Shown here: in pieces, positions 1-39,701 of the stretch
How the letters are laid out: each line of letters begins with the position of its first letter
Numbering within the stretch: position 1 is the stretch's first letter
Assembly (NCBI GenBank): GCA_022829145.1
Contig: CM040755.1
Span: forward strand, 17,584,063 to 17,648,062
Direction of reading: 5' to 3'
Origin: Albula goreensis
Lineage: Eukaryota; Chordata; Actinopteri; Albuliformes; Albulidae
DNA: 64,000 bases
Notes under the pieces: model-generated
The model's database searches: none
The model's input: the letters and a program-made list of their open reading frames with translations, nothing else
Told to the model about the DNA's origin: nothing
Position numbers and translations under genes: made by a program

Positions 1-150
1 GAAAAGGCCATCCTCCAGACACAGGTCCATGATGCTCTTCACCACCCGACTAGAGTGTGAACGATCAGTGAAAGTGTATCCAAGAAAGTAGTTTTCCTCT
101 CCCATTGACCCCCCAACATTGAGTGGCCCCCCATCATCACAGGACTCCAT
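1..150 (-). CDS. kbtbd4: KBTBD4, first coding exon (partial gene)
   Basis: Reading leftward from an ATG at 150-148 gives 50 uninterrupted codons to the window edge. The peptide begins MESCDDGGPLNVGGSMGEEN and continues with a segment containing YTFTDRSHSSR and IMDLCLEDGLF. It aligns with the start of human KBTBD4, which begins MESPEEPGASMDENYF and has YTFKDRSHSGR and IMKLCLEEELF at the same places. The family protein has a BTB domain followed by BACK and Kelch repeats and acts as a substrate adaptor for CUL3 ubiquitin ligases; only the lead-in to the BTB domain is seen here. A minus-strand AG at 161-160 suggests that this coding exon starts at 159 with nine bases of 5' UTR and that further leader exons lie to the right. 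The rest of the gene is outside the window. A longer open frame in the overlapping region (39-257) is in a different frame and is not the gene. Confidence 0.88.
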   Translation of the reverse strand, partial: MESCDDGGPLNVGGSMGEENYFLGYTFTDRSHSSRVVKSIMDLCLEDGLF

Positions 151-1948
151 ATTAAGTACCTAATGACAAACAATAAGCATATGGCACCAATGTAAAGAAA
201 TATTTTTGAACAAAGTAAAGCAAACGACAGTGGGCAAACAAAATGATGAAGCCACAATATGGTACATGAATGTTTATGAACTAATAAAGAATCCTCTTTG
301 CCTCCAGAACAGGTTCAATCCTTCTTAGAATGCTGTTACACAATTTTAAGTAGTTTCTACTGAGATGCTTGACCCCTTTTTTTCCAGAGGGAAAACGTCC
401 ACTTCTTTGATACATGGAGGTGATTGCTATGCTCAAAGTTTTAGAACTCCCCATACAGATTAAATAAATACGGGATTTATTGACTGGGGAGGTCATGGAA
501 GGTGTTTGACTTCAATCTGGTTTTCAGGAAACCACTTTTGTCGTATAAATACTTTTGCCATCCAAATTACCTCAGATTTTGCTCGCCAGAATGCACTACC
601 CATAGCTCTGAGTAACGTCAGCTCTGTCAATCGATAGCCAATCTATATCATTGTATATTACAATCAGAAAACCATCCCTGCACTTTACCATACTTATTTA
701 ATTTAACTTGGACAAGCTGTGGTGAAAGTAAATATTTTAGCAACTCTGAAAATGTATGACGCCAGATAGCTAACATCAGCTGGTTCCAAGAGGTTACCTG
801 ATACTGTCAAATGTGATCACTGATGATCACACCCGGAAAGAAAATATTATCTATCTGAAAATGAGTTCTGATTATTGGCTATCGGTACCTATTGTTCCAA
901 ACTGCCATAATATTGTATAGAAGAACACGATGACTAATACATTAAGATGCATACAATTTCAGCTATTTGGACATGTAACGTCGAATAAATGTAAGCTCGC
1001 TGTTGACATTACATAAAATGTAAACTCCATCCTTGTCTCATCTTCCAGCTAGCTCCAACAGTAGCTCATTGGCTATTCGAGGCAAATGAGCCGGTTAGTT
1101 CTCATATTTACCTGAAACGGAAATCTCCGAACGTATTGTTTTACAGTTTTACTAGGACAACGAGCAATTCGTGCACTAGCGATAGCTAAACTGTTTATTT
1201 TATATTTTTGTAACGTTACGGTTGACTAATTATCAGCGGCCGACTTCAACAATGTGCAACTGATACAGACAACCACAGATATGAATACAACTTGACATTT
1301 TCTGTAAGTAAACATCTTCACATAATGAAAACAGCGCCACCGTCGTTTGGGGGACTTAACGAGCATGCCTTCACACTCCCGCGGGAGTCGTCCACGGCAC
1401 TGTGACTGAAATGACTTTGAGTTGTTCGAGTGAAATCCCGGCACAATGAGTGAATGCTTTATGATATTCATAATGATGAAACTGTGGGAAAGAACAAATT
1501 CGCATTGCAACGCCAATTGTTCCGAAACTGCCTTCATCCGACGTTTTGCAGAAGCAGTAATCAGGCTGGGAACGCCCCCTCTTGTCCTACTGAAAACAGA
1601 ATGCTGAAATGCCTTAGGTGTTTTAGTTATATGAGTTATGGTATATAAACAAAGAGAGTCTATTTTAAAAAAGTATCAGGCACCACTCAACAAAAATACA
1701 TTTTAAAGATTGCACACTGGGTAAAAAAAAACAAATTTTCAAAATGGCACATCTATTTCTTGTGCAGTGCTCGATATATACTAAATATATTTTACACATA
1801 CAGTGTGTATAACTATATAATTAAAAAAACATTTTAAAAAATGCAAAAACTAACAAGGGAAGTTTTAATCTAGTATGACTTTTCATAATTAAACAATAGA
1901 TACAGAACCAGCGCATTTCTCACAGTTGGACTTTAACATTTTTAATCG

Positions 1949-1962
1949 CCAGCAGAGGGAGC
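1949..1962 (+). promoter_or_regulatory. CTCF-like motif
   Basis: CCAGCAGAGGGAGC matches the CTCF core (CCASYAGRKGGCRS) except for A in place of C at position 12. It lies 420 bp upstream of the nudt7 start codon, in the region shared with kbtbd4. Occupancy is an inference. Confidence 0.45.
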
Positions 1963-2260
1963 AATGCCTGTATTAGCCACTAGATTTCCCCTCTTACATT
2001 AAGGTGACGTATTCCCCTGCGCCCACTGGATCTTTCAGTTTTGCGAATGGCGTGCGTAACCAGTTAATGTCCTTTTGTCAGTTGTGTAAGATGAACAAGC
2101 AAGTAAATAACCTCAGTGATTCGCCGGAGTGAAACTTTACATACAGTTGCTATTTACTGCCAATTATATTTTAACTTTACGAAACGTTGCATAGCTAGGG
2201 AGGTAGCTAACTGTGAGGGTTGACAAGATCGATAACATTGTAGCCAGCAAACTGCGCAAG

Positions 2261-2275
2261 ACTACAACTTCCCAG
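2261..2275 (+). promoter_or_regulatory. ZNF143-like promoter motif upstream of nudt7
   Basis: ACTACAACTTCCCAG resembles the ZNF143/THAP11 promoter element (ACTACAAYTCCCAG) with one extra base. It lies about 110 bp before the nudt7 ATG, a typical position for this element close to a TATA-less start site. Confidence 0.4.
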
Positions 2276-2383
2276 ATAAAATGAAAAATTGAAAGTTTTA
2301 ACTAAATTACTTCGTTTACAGTTGATGGTGCTTCAAGATTACACTGACAACTGTTTAGCTAACAAGTCAGGTCTGTTGTTACG

Positions 2384-4078
<1,695 letters not shown>

Positions 4079-4147
4079 CTGGCTTAGTGGGATCATTATG
4101 TCTTAATTTTCATCTATGGGAAATGAAAAATCCTTTTGCAATGCAAA

Positions 4148-4212
4148 AATAAATGCTCCTTCAATATAAAAATAATTATGTAATGTATGGAGGGCAAAAC
4201 TTGTAAAATAAA
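4148..4212 (+). terminator. nudt7: nudt7 polyadenylation signals
   Basis: AATAAA occurs at 4148-4153 and again at 4207-4212, 70 and 129 bp after the stop codon. This suggests a short 3' UTR ending between about 4170 and 4240. Confidence 0.6.
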
Positions 4213-4239
4213 TAACTACTACCACACAGCAAATAATGT

Positions 4240-7200
4240 AATTTATTTCATACAAATATAATACAATTTGTAATGACTTCTTGTGGGCTTAAATGTGCAG
4301 GAGGTAAGTTTTGTATTTTTGCAGCCACTATGGCACAGAACAAGGTAGGGTTTGACAAGAAATATTATGTTTGCTGTCTGAATTATTTAACTTGCTGCAG
4401 TTCTTCTGTGTTGTGCATGTCCCAATAAGATGTAATGAAATATTTAAACATGATATCTACAGACAAAATGGGTTTAACACTCTCAGCATTACTTTGTAAG
4501 ACAACAAGGCTATACCTAGTTACCAGGGACCTGGCAGCAATTCTGTCCCCCATGAAAAGATGTGCCACTGGGCTAGGACTAGACTAGCTTGTTGATAACA
4601 TTAATAAAAATTTTTGAGGTCCTGTCCAGCCCTGGGGCCCCTGAATCATTCAGGTCTTTTACCCATTAATTGTGCCTATGCTAGCTAATGATACTGGCTG
4701 TGCTGCTGAAGTAGTATTTGATAATTACTCATTTCTGCCTGTTGCAAAAAGTTTATATTAATTGTACTAATTTCAGATGACATCTAATACATGTCTGTAT
4801 TAGTACTCAATGTCTTAAGTGCCAAAATGTTGCATGGAACCATATCTTTTGCAAGATGGTTTGTACTGTATTCATATGTAGTATTTATTCATTTCAACTG
4901 ACATGCAACTTGTGTGAATATCTTGCTAATCCTGCTGAAAAGGACATGCATGTGCACACATTTCAGAGTTTTGCGTGCAGTATGTTTATTTTCTAACACA
5001 CAAGTATTTGACTTATCAATAACCTGTCATTTTCATTTCTCTCAACTGTGATTTGCCTTAATCAGATGAGCTGATCACCTGAAAACATGGTATTCAGATC
5101 TTGGCAGGAACAGGAAAATGGGTGTAGGCAGAAACATGTCTTAATTCTGGATTTGCAGCAGTAGTACATTGCATACCATCAGGTTCTTTATACCTTAAGT
5201 AACATAAGATGGTTGTTATTGTGGGTTAAGTTGCTTCTTGCTCTGATGAGGCATGTCTTTTGTCAAAAGAAACCATGTAGCCCCATTTTCTCATTACCAG
5301 TGGAGAGATCAATTAACAATTAAAAATTAATTGTTGGGAGAAGTTCCTCTTTAATTGGTTTGATTTCTCTCTGATATACTGTGTTATATGTTTGTGATAC
5401 ATGTGCCTCATATGTCTGAACTGTGAAACAGAAAATGCATATTTAATGTAGGGTTTCTGTGGGTATTTCATTTTACCATTCATATGTAAACTGTATGGTG
5501 TGTTCAGAATGTTTATACCTCTCTATGTATGGTTTTTGTTTCCATCCAAAATAATTATTGATCTTTGTCACTTGAAATTGTTTGTTTGCTGACTTCCTTG
5601 GGCAATATAATTGATTTAGAATGATGTGAGAGACTATATAGTGGGTACTCATGTAAGGTGGTGATGCACCTTATCATCTTTTTATTTTACTAGTGGGAAA
5701 TCATGGAAACAGACTGCTGGAGTTTCTGCAGCCGTCAGAGTGGGGTAGCTATCATGACATTTTTAGCATATCTGGTTCACTACTGTGGCAGCAAATGCCT
5801 GGGAGATTTTCTGTGTAGTATGCACCAATAACAGTTACTTTTGTCCAACTGCAACTCTACATAGCTCTTCTGTGTGATCATTTACAGTGGAATGTTTAGT
5901 GATTCAATTAATCTTCCACTTTTTCAAGAACTCAGATAATGGCCTCCAGGGAGGCCTATCAATTTGAAGCACTAGTCCCCACATTCTATAGAAATAATTT
6001 AAGCTGCTGTAAATAAGACAGTCAATATTCAAATTTACCTGAATTGTCCTTACAAACAGGTGTACATTAGCTGAAGTTGCATTACTGAAATCCCTGTGCT
6101 TACCTAACACTCTAACCAAGCATAAAAGCTCTGTGCTAGATGGCTTTCCTCCCTTCTCTAATTCACACCATTCACACTCCGCAAACACACAGCCTGCCCT
6201 GCAGTCCTGGCTAGCTCAGCAGTGCACTGTATTAGCAAGCTAGCTATCTACTCACAAAGGAAAGAAACCTCTGAATTTGGTGGGTTCCCTGTTGTTTATG
6301 TTATTACATAATAGTTAAGAGTTATCTCAGTCACTACCACAATATATACCTGTGCTTACATGAGGTCTTCTCAAATTCAGTTTGAATTTGATTGTATTTT
6401 GCATCTGTGCCCACAGGGGCCGCCAAATGACAAAAAAAACACCTAAAAAGTATTAAATACATATGCTTCAATAGCCTTTTAGAGATGATGACAATAATTA
6501 GAAGTAACTTCTGTACGCTTATATGTTTAGTTAACTTGTCAATTGCCCTGGTACAAGTCACACTGGAGCAGTTGATAACAGGAAAAGCTGGGTAAGTGGA
6601 TCATGAGAAGTTTTTGTACCTCTGCCCCTCCTTTTTCAAGTATGTTCACAGAATTCATCACGTTAAATACTTTCTAGTTTTGTAGAAAGTATTTAACATG
6701 ATGAATTCTGTAACCTTTGTAAAAAAATAAAAAATAAAATGTAAAGTATTGGGTGTAATGTATTCTAAAGGGTTGATTTTAGATTTAAAATACCTTGGAT
6801 TGTATTTTGTACAGCTGGTCTTCAAAGACATAAGCTGATGCTCCTAACAGACCAGATTCTGGATTCTTTACAATAGTGACATCATTGATTAGACTTCTCA
6901 TTATTGGACCTAGGGTTACTGCTGTCTGATGAGAATGACTCATCTGGCCTGTAAGGTACTTGAATCCTATCAGCTTGAATTTCACCTGTAGTTTTTTCTT
7001 CAGTGAGAATGAATCTACAGTTTAGCTGATTTCAAAGTGAATAAAAGGAAAGCTTACTAGGAGAAAGTGCATGAATTTGACCCCTTGAGAGTTAATGTTG
7101 GACAGCACTGCAGTGATAAGATGTTTACAAATACAGTTGGACATTTCAAATTTTGACAGAAAAATCTGAAACATAAGTGGACACTAAACAATTAATGAAA

Positions 7201-7960
7201 TGTGATTCTAATGTCAAAGAAGAATCCTTACATTTCAATATGAGTAATAAAAGTCACTTTGTGTTTGATTATTGCCATCAGTGCCATGTACTGTTTATAT
7301 ACTGCTTATAATTGTATAGATCTTTTTTATATGATCACTGAGGAGAATAAGAGATCAATGAAGCAGATTTATCTTAAAATCCAGGCTAGTGTTGGAATAC
7401 TTAGTATTCTGGGGTGCGGTCTGAGTCTAATAATCAATTGTGATTCATGGCTGTATTCATTATAATTAAGTCATTAACATAGATCTATCTTCTTTAAGTC
7501 TCTTTTCACTAGAACAGAACTGACCATATTTAAGTCAGTTTTACTATATATCAGTTACTACCTGATTAGGCTGACATTCCTAAACAGGATTTGCTCCCTA
7601 ATTAAAATGTTTACTTTCTGGCAGCATGCAGACTAAAAACATTTGGTTTTACCCAGCGGTAACAAACAATGGACAAACGTTTCCCATTGCCTCAAAGTCA
7701 TGAAATGAAAACCATTGCAAAAACTCTTTCCAAGCTAAATGGGATCTGTTGAATATACATTGTATATGTTGGATTCTACAGTTGAATCCACGCCGAGATA
7801 TAAAAATTGACATTGTCCGACTAAAAAATATATAGGTTTTGAATTGCAATAGGCTGTGTGTTAAGCTGCTACCCAATAAATTGAACCGTACAGTCAGAAC
7901 TATTGTATTGAATGAAATAATTTCCAACCGCACATTTAATCTAAGTGATATGGTAATCTT
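4240..7960. other. Intergenic region between nudt7 and vat1l
   Basis: About 3.7 kb of mainly AT-rich sequence without a recognisable exon. The short open frames here (for example 4383-4568, 5904-6188, 6334-6561, 7259-7465) have no familiar motifs. The one clear structure is the long hairpin at 6648-6711. The vat1l 5' UTR should lie at the right end or just beyond. Confidence 0.6.
6648..6711. repeat. Long near-perfect inverted repeat (29-bp stem, 6-nt loop)
   Basis: The left arm 6648-6676 and right arm 6683-6711 are reverse complements at 28 of 29 positions, separated by GTTTTG. The only difference is C opposite A in a plus-strand transcript, which becomes a G-U pair in a minus-strand transcript, so minus-strand RNA could pair along the whole stem. 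An A-rich tract (about 6719-6738) follows. It may be a palindromic transposon remnant or a hairpin RNA precursor; the sequence does not decide. Confidence 0.85.
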
Positions 7961-7961
7961 G

Positions 7962-7963
<2 letters not shown>

Positions 7964-8024
<61 letters not shown>

Positions 8025-8028
8025 CGCG
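7964..8028. repeat. Compound (GT)n(GC)n microsatellite upstream of vat1l
   Basis: About 26 GT repeats (7964-8016) run directly into about six GC repeats (8017-8028). Alternating purine-pyrimidine runs of this kind readily adopt Z-DNA. It ends about 170 bp before the vat1l start codon, so it lies in the promoter or 5' UTR. Confidence 0.95.
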
Positions 8029-8068
8029 TGCGTGTCGGTGAGGGGGGGGTGAATCGATCTGCTCAACC

Positions 8069-8185
8069 ATGGTACAAGCATTTGTTAAAATACGGAGAGG
8101 GGGAAACACATTCAAGTCAGCGACGTCTGGTACAAGGAATAGAGGGCTTCGTTCTGTTGTTCAGCAGTTTTGTGCTGTCACATGA
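8069..8185 (+). promoter_or_regulatory. Upstream ORF in the vat1l leader (38 codons)
   Basis: An ATG in a strong context (A at -3, G at +4) opens a 38-codon frame that ends in TGA at 8183-8185. The stop overlaps an in-frame vat1l ATG at 8182 and lies 11 bp before the conserved start at 8197. If transcription starts upstream of 8069, this uORF would be translated first and could reduce or gate vat1l translation. Transcription of the stretch is assumed. Confidence 0.5.
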
Positions 8186-8196
8186 AACATATTGAC

Positions 8197-34595
<26,399 letters not shown>

Positions 34596-37230
34596 TGACT
34601 GCAGCCTGCGTCACCCCGGCTGTGGGGCATTGAGGCCCCAGGGGGACAGGAGGGAGACTGTCCCAGAACACCTGCCTTGAACAAACACTTTAGTAGCGTG
34701 TGTTTGAGTGTCTGTGTGGATGCGTACGTATGTGTACAATGTTGTTCTGTGGTTTGTGTTGCACAACTGAAATGCCAGTATGACAAGAATATGTTACAGT
34801 TTGTGATGCCAAGTTGTTGTTACCAGATGCTTTGTCTTGATTACAATGTTTTTCCAGATGTCTTAGTGTTCTTCTCAGCTACTGGTTTGAGTGATGATCG
34901 AGAGTTGGAGATTGAGTGCATGTAGTAGTGAATGCACAGAATGAGAAAGCAAATTAAAAAAAAGGGAGAATGAGTGATTGAGGTAACATGCGTGAGCACA
35001 TGATCGACAGAGGGAGCTTGTGCATTTGAATTAGTTGTCATCCTTGCTGAAGAGTGAAAAAATTGAAGGGGGAAAAATAATGTCTCTGTTTCAGTCTTGC
35101 TTGCTTGCTTGCCATTGGACAAAGCAAATAAGCCATTGCCTGCCTGATCAGTGACCACCTCAGCGGTTTGGCCCTTCAGTAATTTTACCATATCTGGGGC
35201 TACGATTTAAAAAAATTGACCTTAGGAATTCACTGCCCTCCCACTACACTAACATTGCAGGAACAGACAGACAGAAAGTGTCCTATTTCCCTCTCCCTAG
35301 TTGGATACCCACTCTCCCAGACGTCTGCAGGAGATGCCAGGGGTAACTGCAAAACTCTCACTCAGATTTTCCCCATTTTTCATGCATAGAGTGAGGTGAT
35401 GCTCCACCCAGGCAGTTGCCTGACTGCATGTCTACAGGGCTACTGCCATTACCAAGACACTGAAATTAAGGAATAGGAGTGCTGCTCTTCAGCAACTGTG
35501 TGATCACATACTGAACGATCGGCAGTTTCCTCTCTGCAGAAAAGAAAAAATATAAAAGAAACTAAACTAAACTAAACTAAGTGTTTTAGTGTGGTGATCG
35601 CTAGGACTTATGTGGTGAGTTTTGTCCTTTGTTTCCCATTTTTCTGCTCATGTGTGATGACTTTTGATAATGTAGGTTTACCTGCTAGTGCCTGTGTATT
35701 GTGTCAGATGTGACAGAAGCAAGTGGCAAGGGGCAGAGGGCAGCCAGGTTCAGATTCAGATCTCCAATATATATAGGTATATCCCATATGACCTGAGAGG
35801 GTATGAGGCTTCGAGTGTAGGGCTTCTGGATGTGTCAGCAATTTCAGTATCAAACGTGCTGCACAAAAGGCCTCACCTGAATGCCTCCACATCCACTCTG
35901 GGGAAACCACATCTCACCATTACAGTATGATGGTATCAATGTTAGTATCATTGTGTACAAGTTACAGGCTCAGAGGGACATGTTTGATGTTTGTTTACTG
36001 AAGGTACTTCAAAGACTACAGAGGACTCTCCACATACCAAAGAAACTATGTCTCCTCCTATTAACCTTTATGAAAAAGTATTGGATTTTTTTGTTTTCTA
36101 TTTTGAATGACAAATTAGCGTGATGGTTTCAGATGCTAGAACTTGTATTCACTTCACCTATCCAAGATAACTCAGAGCTCTCAGTTGTCTCTAAGGTATA
36201 AAAAAGATGCCAGCAAAAATGTTCCCCAAAGCTCACTTCAAGGCAATGTGATGGCCTTTCAAGGGGCAATAACTGACAGGGTTTTTCTAACTATTTTTTT
36301 CATTACAGCTTCGCACTTAATATTTATGAGAATATTTCAGTGTGGACCTCTCCGCCCATGATCTCTTTTTTGTTTTTGGTCTTCATACCTTGTATTTTCA
36401 TTGAAATATCATATTTTGTTGCATTAAGGTCTATACATCTGTGGATATATGCATTGAATAATGCTTTACCCAGCTACCAAGTCAATATTTTCTTAAGTTT
36501 TTGAAACCATTTAATTATTTAATTTATAAAAGCAGTATATAGTATATAAAGTATATATAAACAAGCATAACAACAGTTTTGTGTATGTTTGTATGATTAT
36601 ACACACACACATACACAAGTGCATTCAGTTGAAGGAAAGGTGAATGGGTCTTGATGTTGAGTTAACGTTTATATGATAAAGTTGGATCATGACAGCCAAA
36701 TAGTCAAACAAGATGTATAGAATAAATAATGTTTTTTTTTTTTTCCCGGTGATTAACCTCACATCAATTCAGTCACCAGATTACTCAGATTGTACATTTT
36801 GAAGGTACGACATTGAGAAATGCAAAAAGGTATCAGTGTTTAAGGTTTTTATGGCCTCAATTACTGCACGGTGTGGGATCCACTGTAGTATGAATACATT
36901 ATCTTGTTTTGTGCTGTCATCATCAAAGATCAGTTGTGGGACCTGAAAGAAATTTGAGCACATCCATGTTTAAATCGCTGTGGCTGTTCTCAGTATGTCC
37001 TAGTCTGAAGTGTATTATGCGAGTTAAACATGATTGTGAATTTTCAATTTGCCTTAAAGAAGTAAAAATGACTAAAAGTACAAACATTTGTTTGTCAGCT
37101 TAGCAGTGGTTACAAGCAGATATGAAAGTGTTGTTTTAACTGTATTTGTTGGTCTTAGTGCTATTGTTATTTTGTGCAAATGGAGCCAGTTCTGTTTATA
37201 TTAATAAAGTCAGCTGCAGAGCATTCTGGG
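34596..37230 (+). other. vat1l: Probable vat1l 3' UTR
   Basis: About 2.6 kb of non-coding sequence follows the stop codon up to the AATAAA at 37203-37208. The extent is inferred from that signal. A tandem ACTAA repeat (35561-35580) and a T-run (about 36732-36744) are the only simple repeats. Confidence 0.5.
37203..37208 (+). terminator. vat1l: vat1l polyadenylation signal (distal candidate)
   Basis: AATAAA is followed 25-45 bp later by a GT-rich stretch (GGTTGTGTGTGGTTCTTTGG), the usual arrangement for cleavage. An earlier AATAAA at 36721-36726 is an alternative. Confidence 0.55.
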
Positions 37231-37523
37231 AAGGTTGTGTGTGGTTCTTTGGCCATGTGATGATGTATGAGGTGACCTGATGAAGCAAAGCATGCAAGAA
37301 CCTGCCTAAAATTCTAATGTTCTGGGATTCACTTTACTCAGTTAATTTGGTTACTTGATTAAATCTTGGATTTGGATGTGCTTGTCAATGATGTAAAGCA
37401 AGTGAACAAACTCATCTTTTACATCAACTTTTTTTATGATTTTGATTTATTTAATGCAAATTCTAAACTAAAACATCTAACTGAAATGCTTGTTTTGTAA
37501 AACAGCTCAGACACTCAAATTCA

Positions 37524-37537
37524 CCAGCAGAGGGCAC
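37524..37537 (+). promoter_or_regulatory. CTCF-like motif (plus orientation)
   Basis: CCAGCAGAGGGCAC matches the CTCF core consensus CCASYAGRKGGCRS at every position. It lies about 300 bp after the probable vat1l 3' end and 2.2 kb before usp47, a plausible boundary position. Confidence 0.55.
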
Positions 37538-38165
37538 CAATGCCTTTACTTAAGGCTCAGAGGGGTCCTTATACAGACATTTCCTGGACTGTGTTTAAAA
37601 TAAGTGGAGAATTACCAGAAACTCATGCTTTTGTTTCGAAGGCATGATTGATCTACATTTATTTATTGTTTATTGTTGCAGATCAGAAAACATCTTTCAC
37701 ACAACAAGGATCTAACTATATGAAATGTAAAGAATGTATAGCCTTTGTCTGGTAAATGTTCTTACAAAAACTTGATTAGGTATTTAAATGGGGTGGGAAA
37801 ACTGCAAATATTTGAAAACAAAAGCCTTATATGATGCTTAAATGCAGATGATTTACATTCTCAGGATATGGACTGAGTACTATATAGACTATTTACTTTT
37901 GAATACAAAAGTCTGTTCCCAACAGTTAGACATCGTGGTGGATCTGTCATGGTATGCACAGCCACACTGAAGGAATTGCTGGGTCTGATTACTCTGCATG
38001 ATAGAATATGGCAATATAATGCAGTATGAATTTGGGTGGCTAGATGCATCATATGGTGCAAACATTGTTTCCTCAAGATGCTCTCATATTTGAAAATGAT
38101 GACACCCTCATACACACTGCTTAACAGACTTAACATCAAAACCAGGATGACATGAAACACCTCCA

Positions 38166-38340
38166 ATGGCTGGGGCCAGATGACTCACACAATAAAGCAT
38201 ATGTTTAAGAAGCAGGAGTGAGCCCTGTGACGGGGTATGCAAATCCAAGCTGCACCATTACTAGGTATGGACAGAGGTCAGCATTGGTGATAACTCACCC
38301 AATCACCCAGGGAATGTTACAGGTTAAGCCAGTTAAGTTT
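38166..38340 (+). mobile_element. Diverged tRNA-derived SINE (candidate)
   Basis: It contains GGCCAGATGACTCACAC, GAGCCCTGTGACGGGG, CAAATCCAAGCTGCACCATT, and CACCCAATCACCCAGGG followed by TTAAG, collinear with the segment at 28763-28922. The stretch at 38500-38660 (TTGAATCTGGACCATGGCAA) may be a further, older copy. Confidence 0.5.
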
Positions 38341-39409
38341 GTTAGTTTCATCAGTCCCTTTTGCCAATCAGTGACTGCGTTTTGATTTTCTGGAGGCATT
38401 GAAGGGTATAAATTCTCTTTCAGCTCAGATGATCATATTTTAAGAGAAAAGGAGGCCATGAAATATGGTGCACAAGGAACTCTTCTGTAAGTATTTCTTT
38501 GAGAATGAACAATGGCGGCCTCTGGAGTTCTAGCTGGCTCATTCTGTGTAGGCTCTGGTCCAGTGTGGAGATGGGCCCCACAGACTATTATTGAATCTGG
38601 ACCATGGCAATTCTGACTGTAGCAAGTACATGAATAATTGGTGATTGAATTTCTCGGTGAGACATTCAGGCGGTGGGGATAACTGTACGTCATTATTGTG
38701 ACCCCTGTTTACCTTGGTGTGTCAGCATGTTTCTGCACAAGTCTTCAAGTTATAGTCTGTGCAGGCTTAACTTATTGTGCTGTGGTGTGAAAGGTAGTGG
38801 AATCTGACATCACTTTCTTCTGAGGAGTGTCTGAGGTAATCTGGATTTAAGAAGTGCTGCAGTCATGAGCACAGCAAAAGAGAATGGGGGCTCCCGGCCA
38901 GTGTCCTACAAAAAAAAAAAAAAAAAGAGTTAAGTTTAGTGATACATGCCACAGTCTGGAAAACAACCTGATGTGAGACAGCAGGTTCACTGGGGTATAG
39001 TAGTCCATATTGTCCAAAAATCGCATAGCCCAGGTAAAGGGTCTGATTTTATGATTGCAGTGCTATGTGCAGAGCTTTTAAACGAGATTGCATCACCAGA
39101 ACACTGATGACACCATTGGCACAGCATGCTTAAGCAACAGCTGCCAAGACAAACTGTAGGCTTCCATTAACTTCTTGTAATTTTTAATACTTTCAGTATC
39201 AGAGGGCATTTATATGTGTCTTTAAAGCAATTCTGTTTGTGTTAACACTTGGGACGGTAGTTCAAGACACGTGTGATTTGAAGATATCAATATTCAACTC
39301 AAGCAAGTAAAATTTACATTCTCAGCACATATACATGCACGCTTGCCAGCCTATATTAATACATACAGCGGTAAACATCCTTGTGTTAAGGGGTTATTAG
39401 AGGTTAATA

Positions 39410-39701
39410 CATCCATACGGACGTCAAGGATGCCTAGGAAGTGACGTTCGAGTCCACTGAAGTCTCGCGAAACTGAAAGACAGCCATTTTTTCCATTGAT
39501 TGCTGTTTGTGCTTAGGTGGTATTACAGAAAAGAAAGTAGCTAGCTCGCTAGCTGTCTGCGTTCACTTTGGTTACAAGTTTTAGTTGTTTCGTCGTCGTG
39601 ATTTTGGATTGAAAAACACAAACAATGTTTGTGTATAGCGCCTTAAATCTTTCCCGTTGACATCTGAGCTGGGGTAGATGTCCGTTTAAACTGTCGCACA
39701 A
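39410..39701 (+). promoter_or_regulatory. usp47: usp47 promoter and 5' leader
   Basis: A TATA-less, CpG-bearing stretch before the start codon. It contains GACGTCA and GTGACGTT (CRE-like, about 39420-39448), TCTCGCGA (39463-39470, a motif of housekeeping promoters) and GCCATTTT (39483-39490, YY1-like). Transcription probably starts at about 39470-39550. Two short upstream ORFs lie in the presumed leader: 39625-39660 (11 codons) and 39678-39689 (3 codons). The second ends at TAA 39687-39689, which is in frame with usp47 and excludes a more upstream start. Confidence 0.6.

Larger units (their letters stand above)
160..2383. promoter_or_regulatory. Head-to-head intergenic region between kbtbd4 and nudt7
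   Basis: No protein-coding exon is recognisable here. The stretch should hold the kbtbd4 leader exon(s) and the start sites of both genes. CpG-bearing sequence is concentrated at about 1040-1450, including a 14-bp palindrome ACTCCCGCGGGAGT at 1375-1388; this is the likeliest kbtbd4 promoter. Nearer nudt7 there is a CTCF-like motif (1949-1962) and a ZNF143-like motif (2261-2275). The 103-codon minus-strand frame at 1226-1537 resembles nothing known to me. Start sites cannot be fixed from sequence alone. Confidence 0.5.
37231..39400. other. Intergenic region between vat1l and usp47
   Basis: No gene is recognisable. It contains a CTCF-like motif (37524-37537), a SINE-like segment (about 38166-38340), a second weaker one (about 38500-38660) and an A-run (38910-38926). 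Confidence 0.6.

Noticed and set aside
39..257. 72-codon minus-strand frame overlapping kbtbd4
   Set aside because: The frame read from the ATG at 150 matches KBTBD4; this one does not and is a shadow.
1226..1537. 103-codon minus-strand frame in the kbtbd4/nudt7 intergenic region
   Set aside because: No domain or familiar motif; probably overlaps the kbtbd4 leader by chance.
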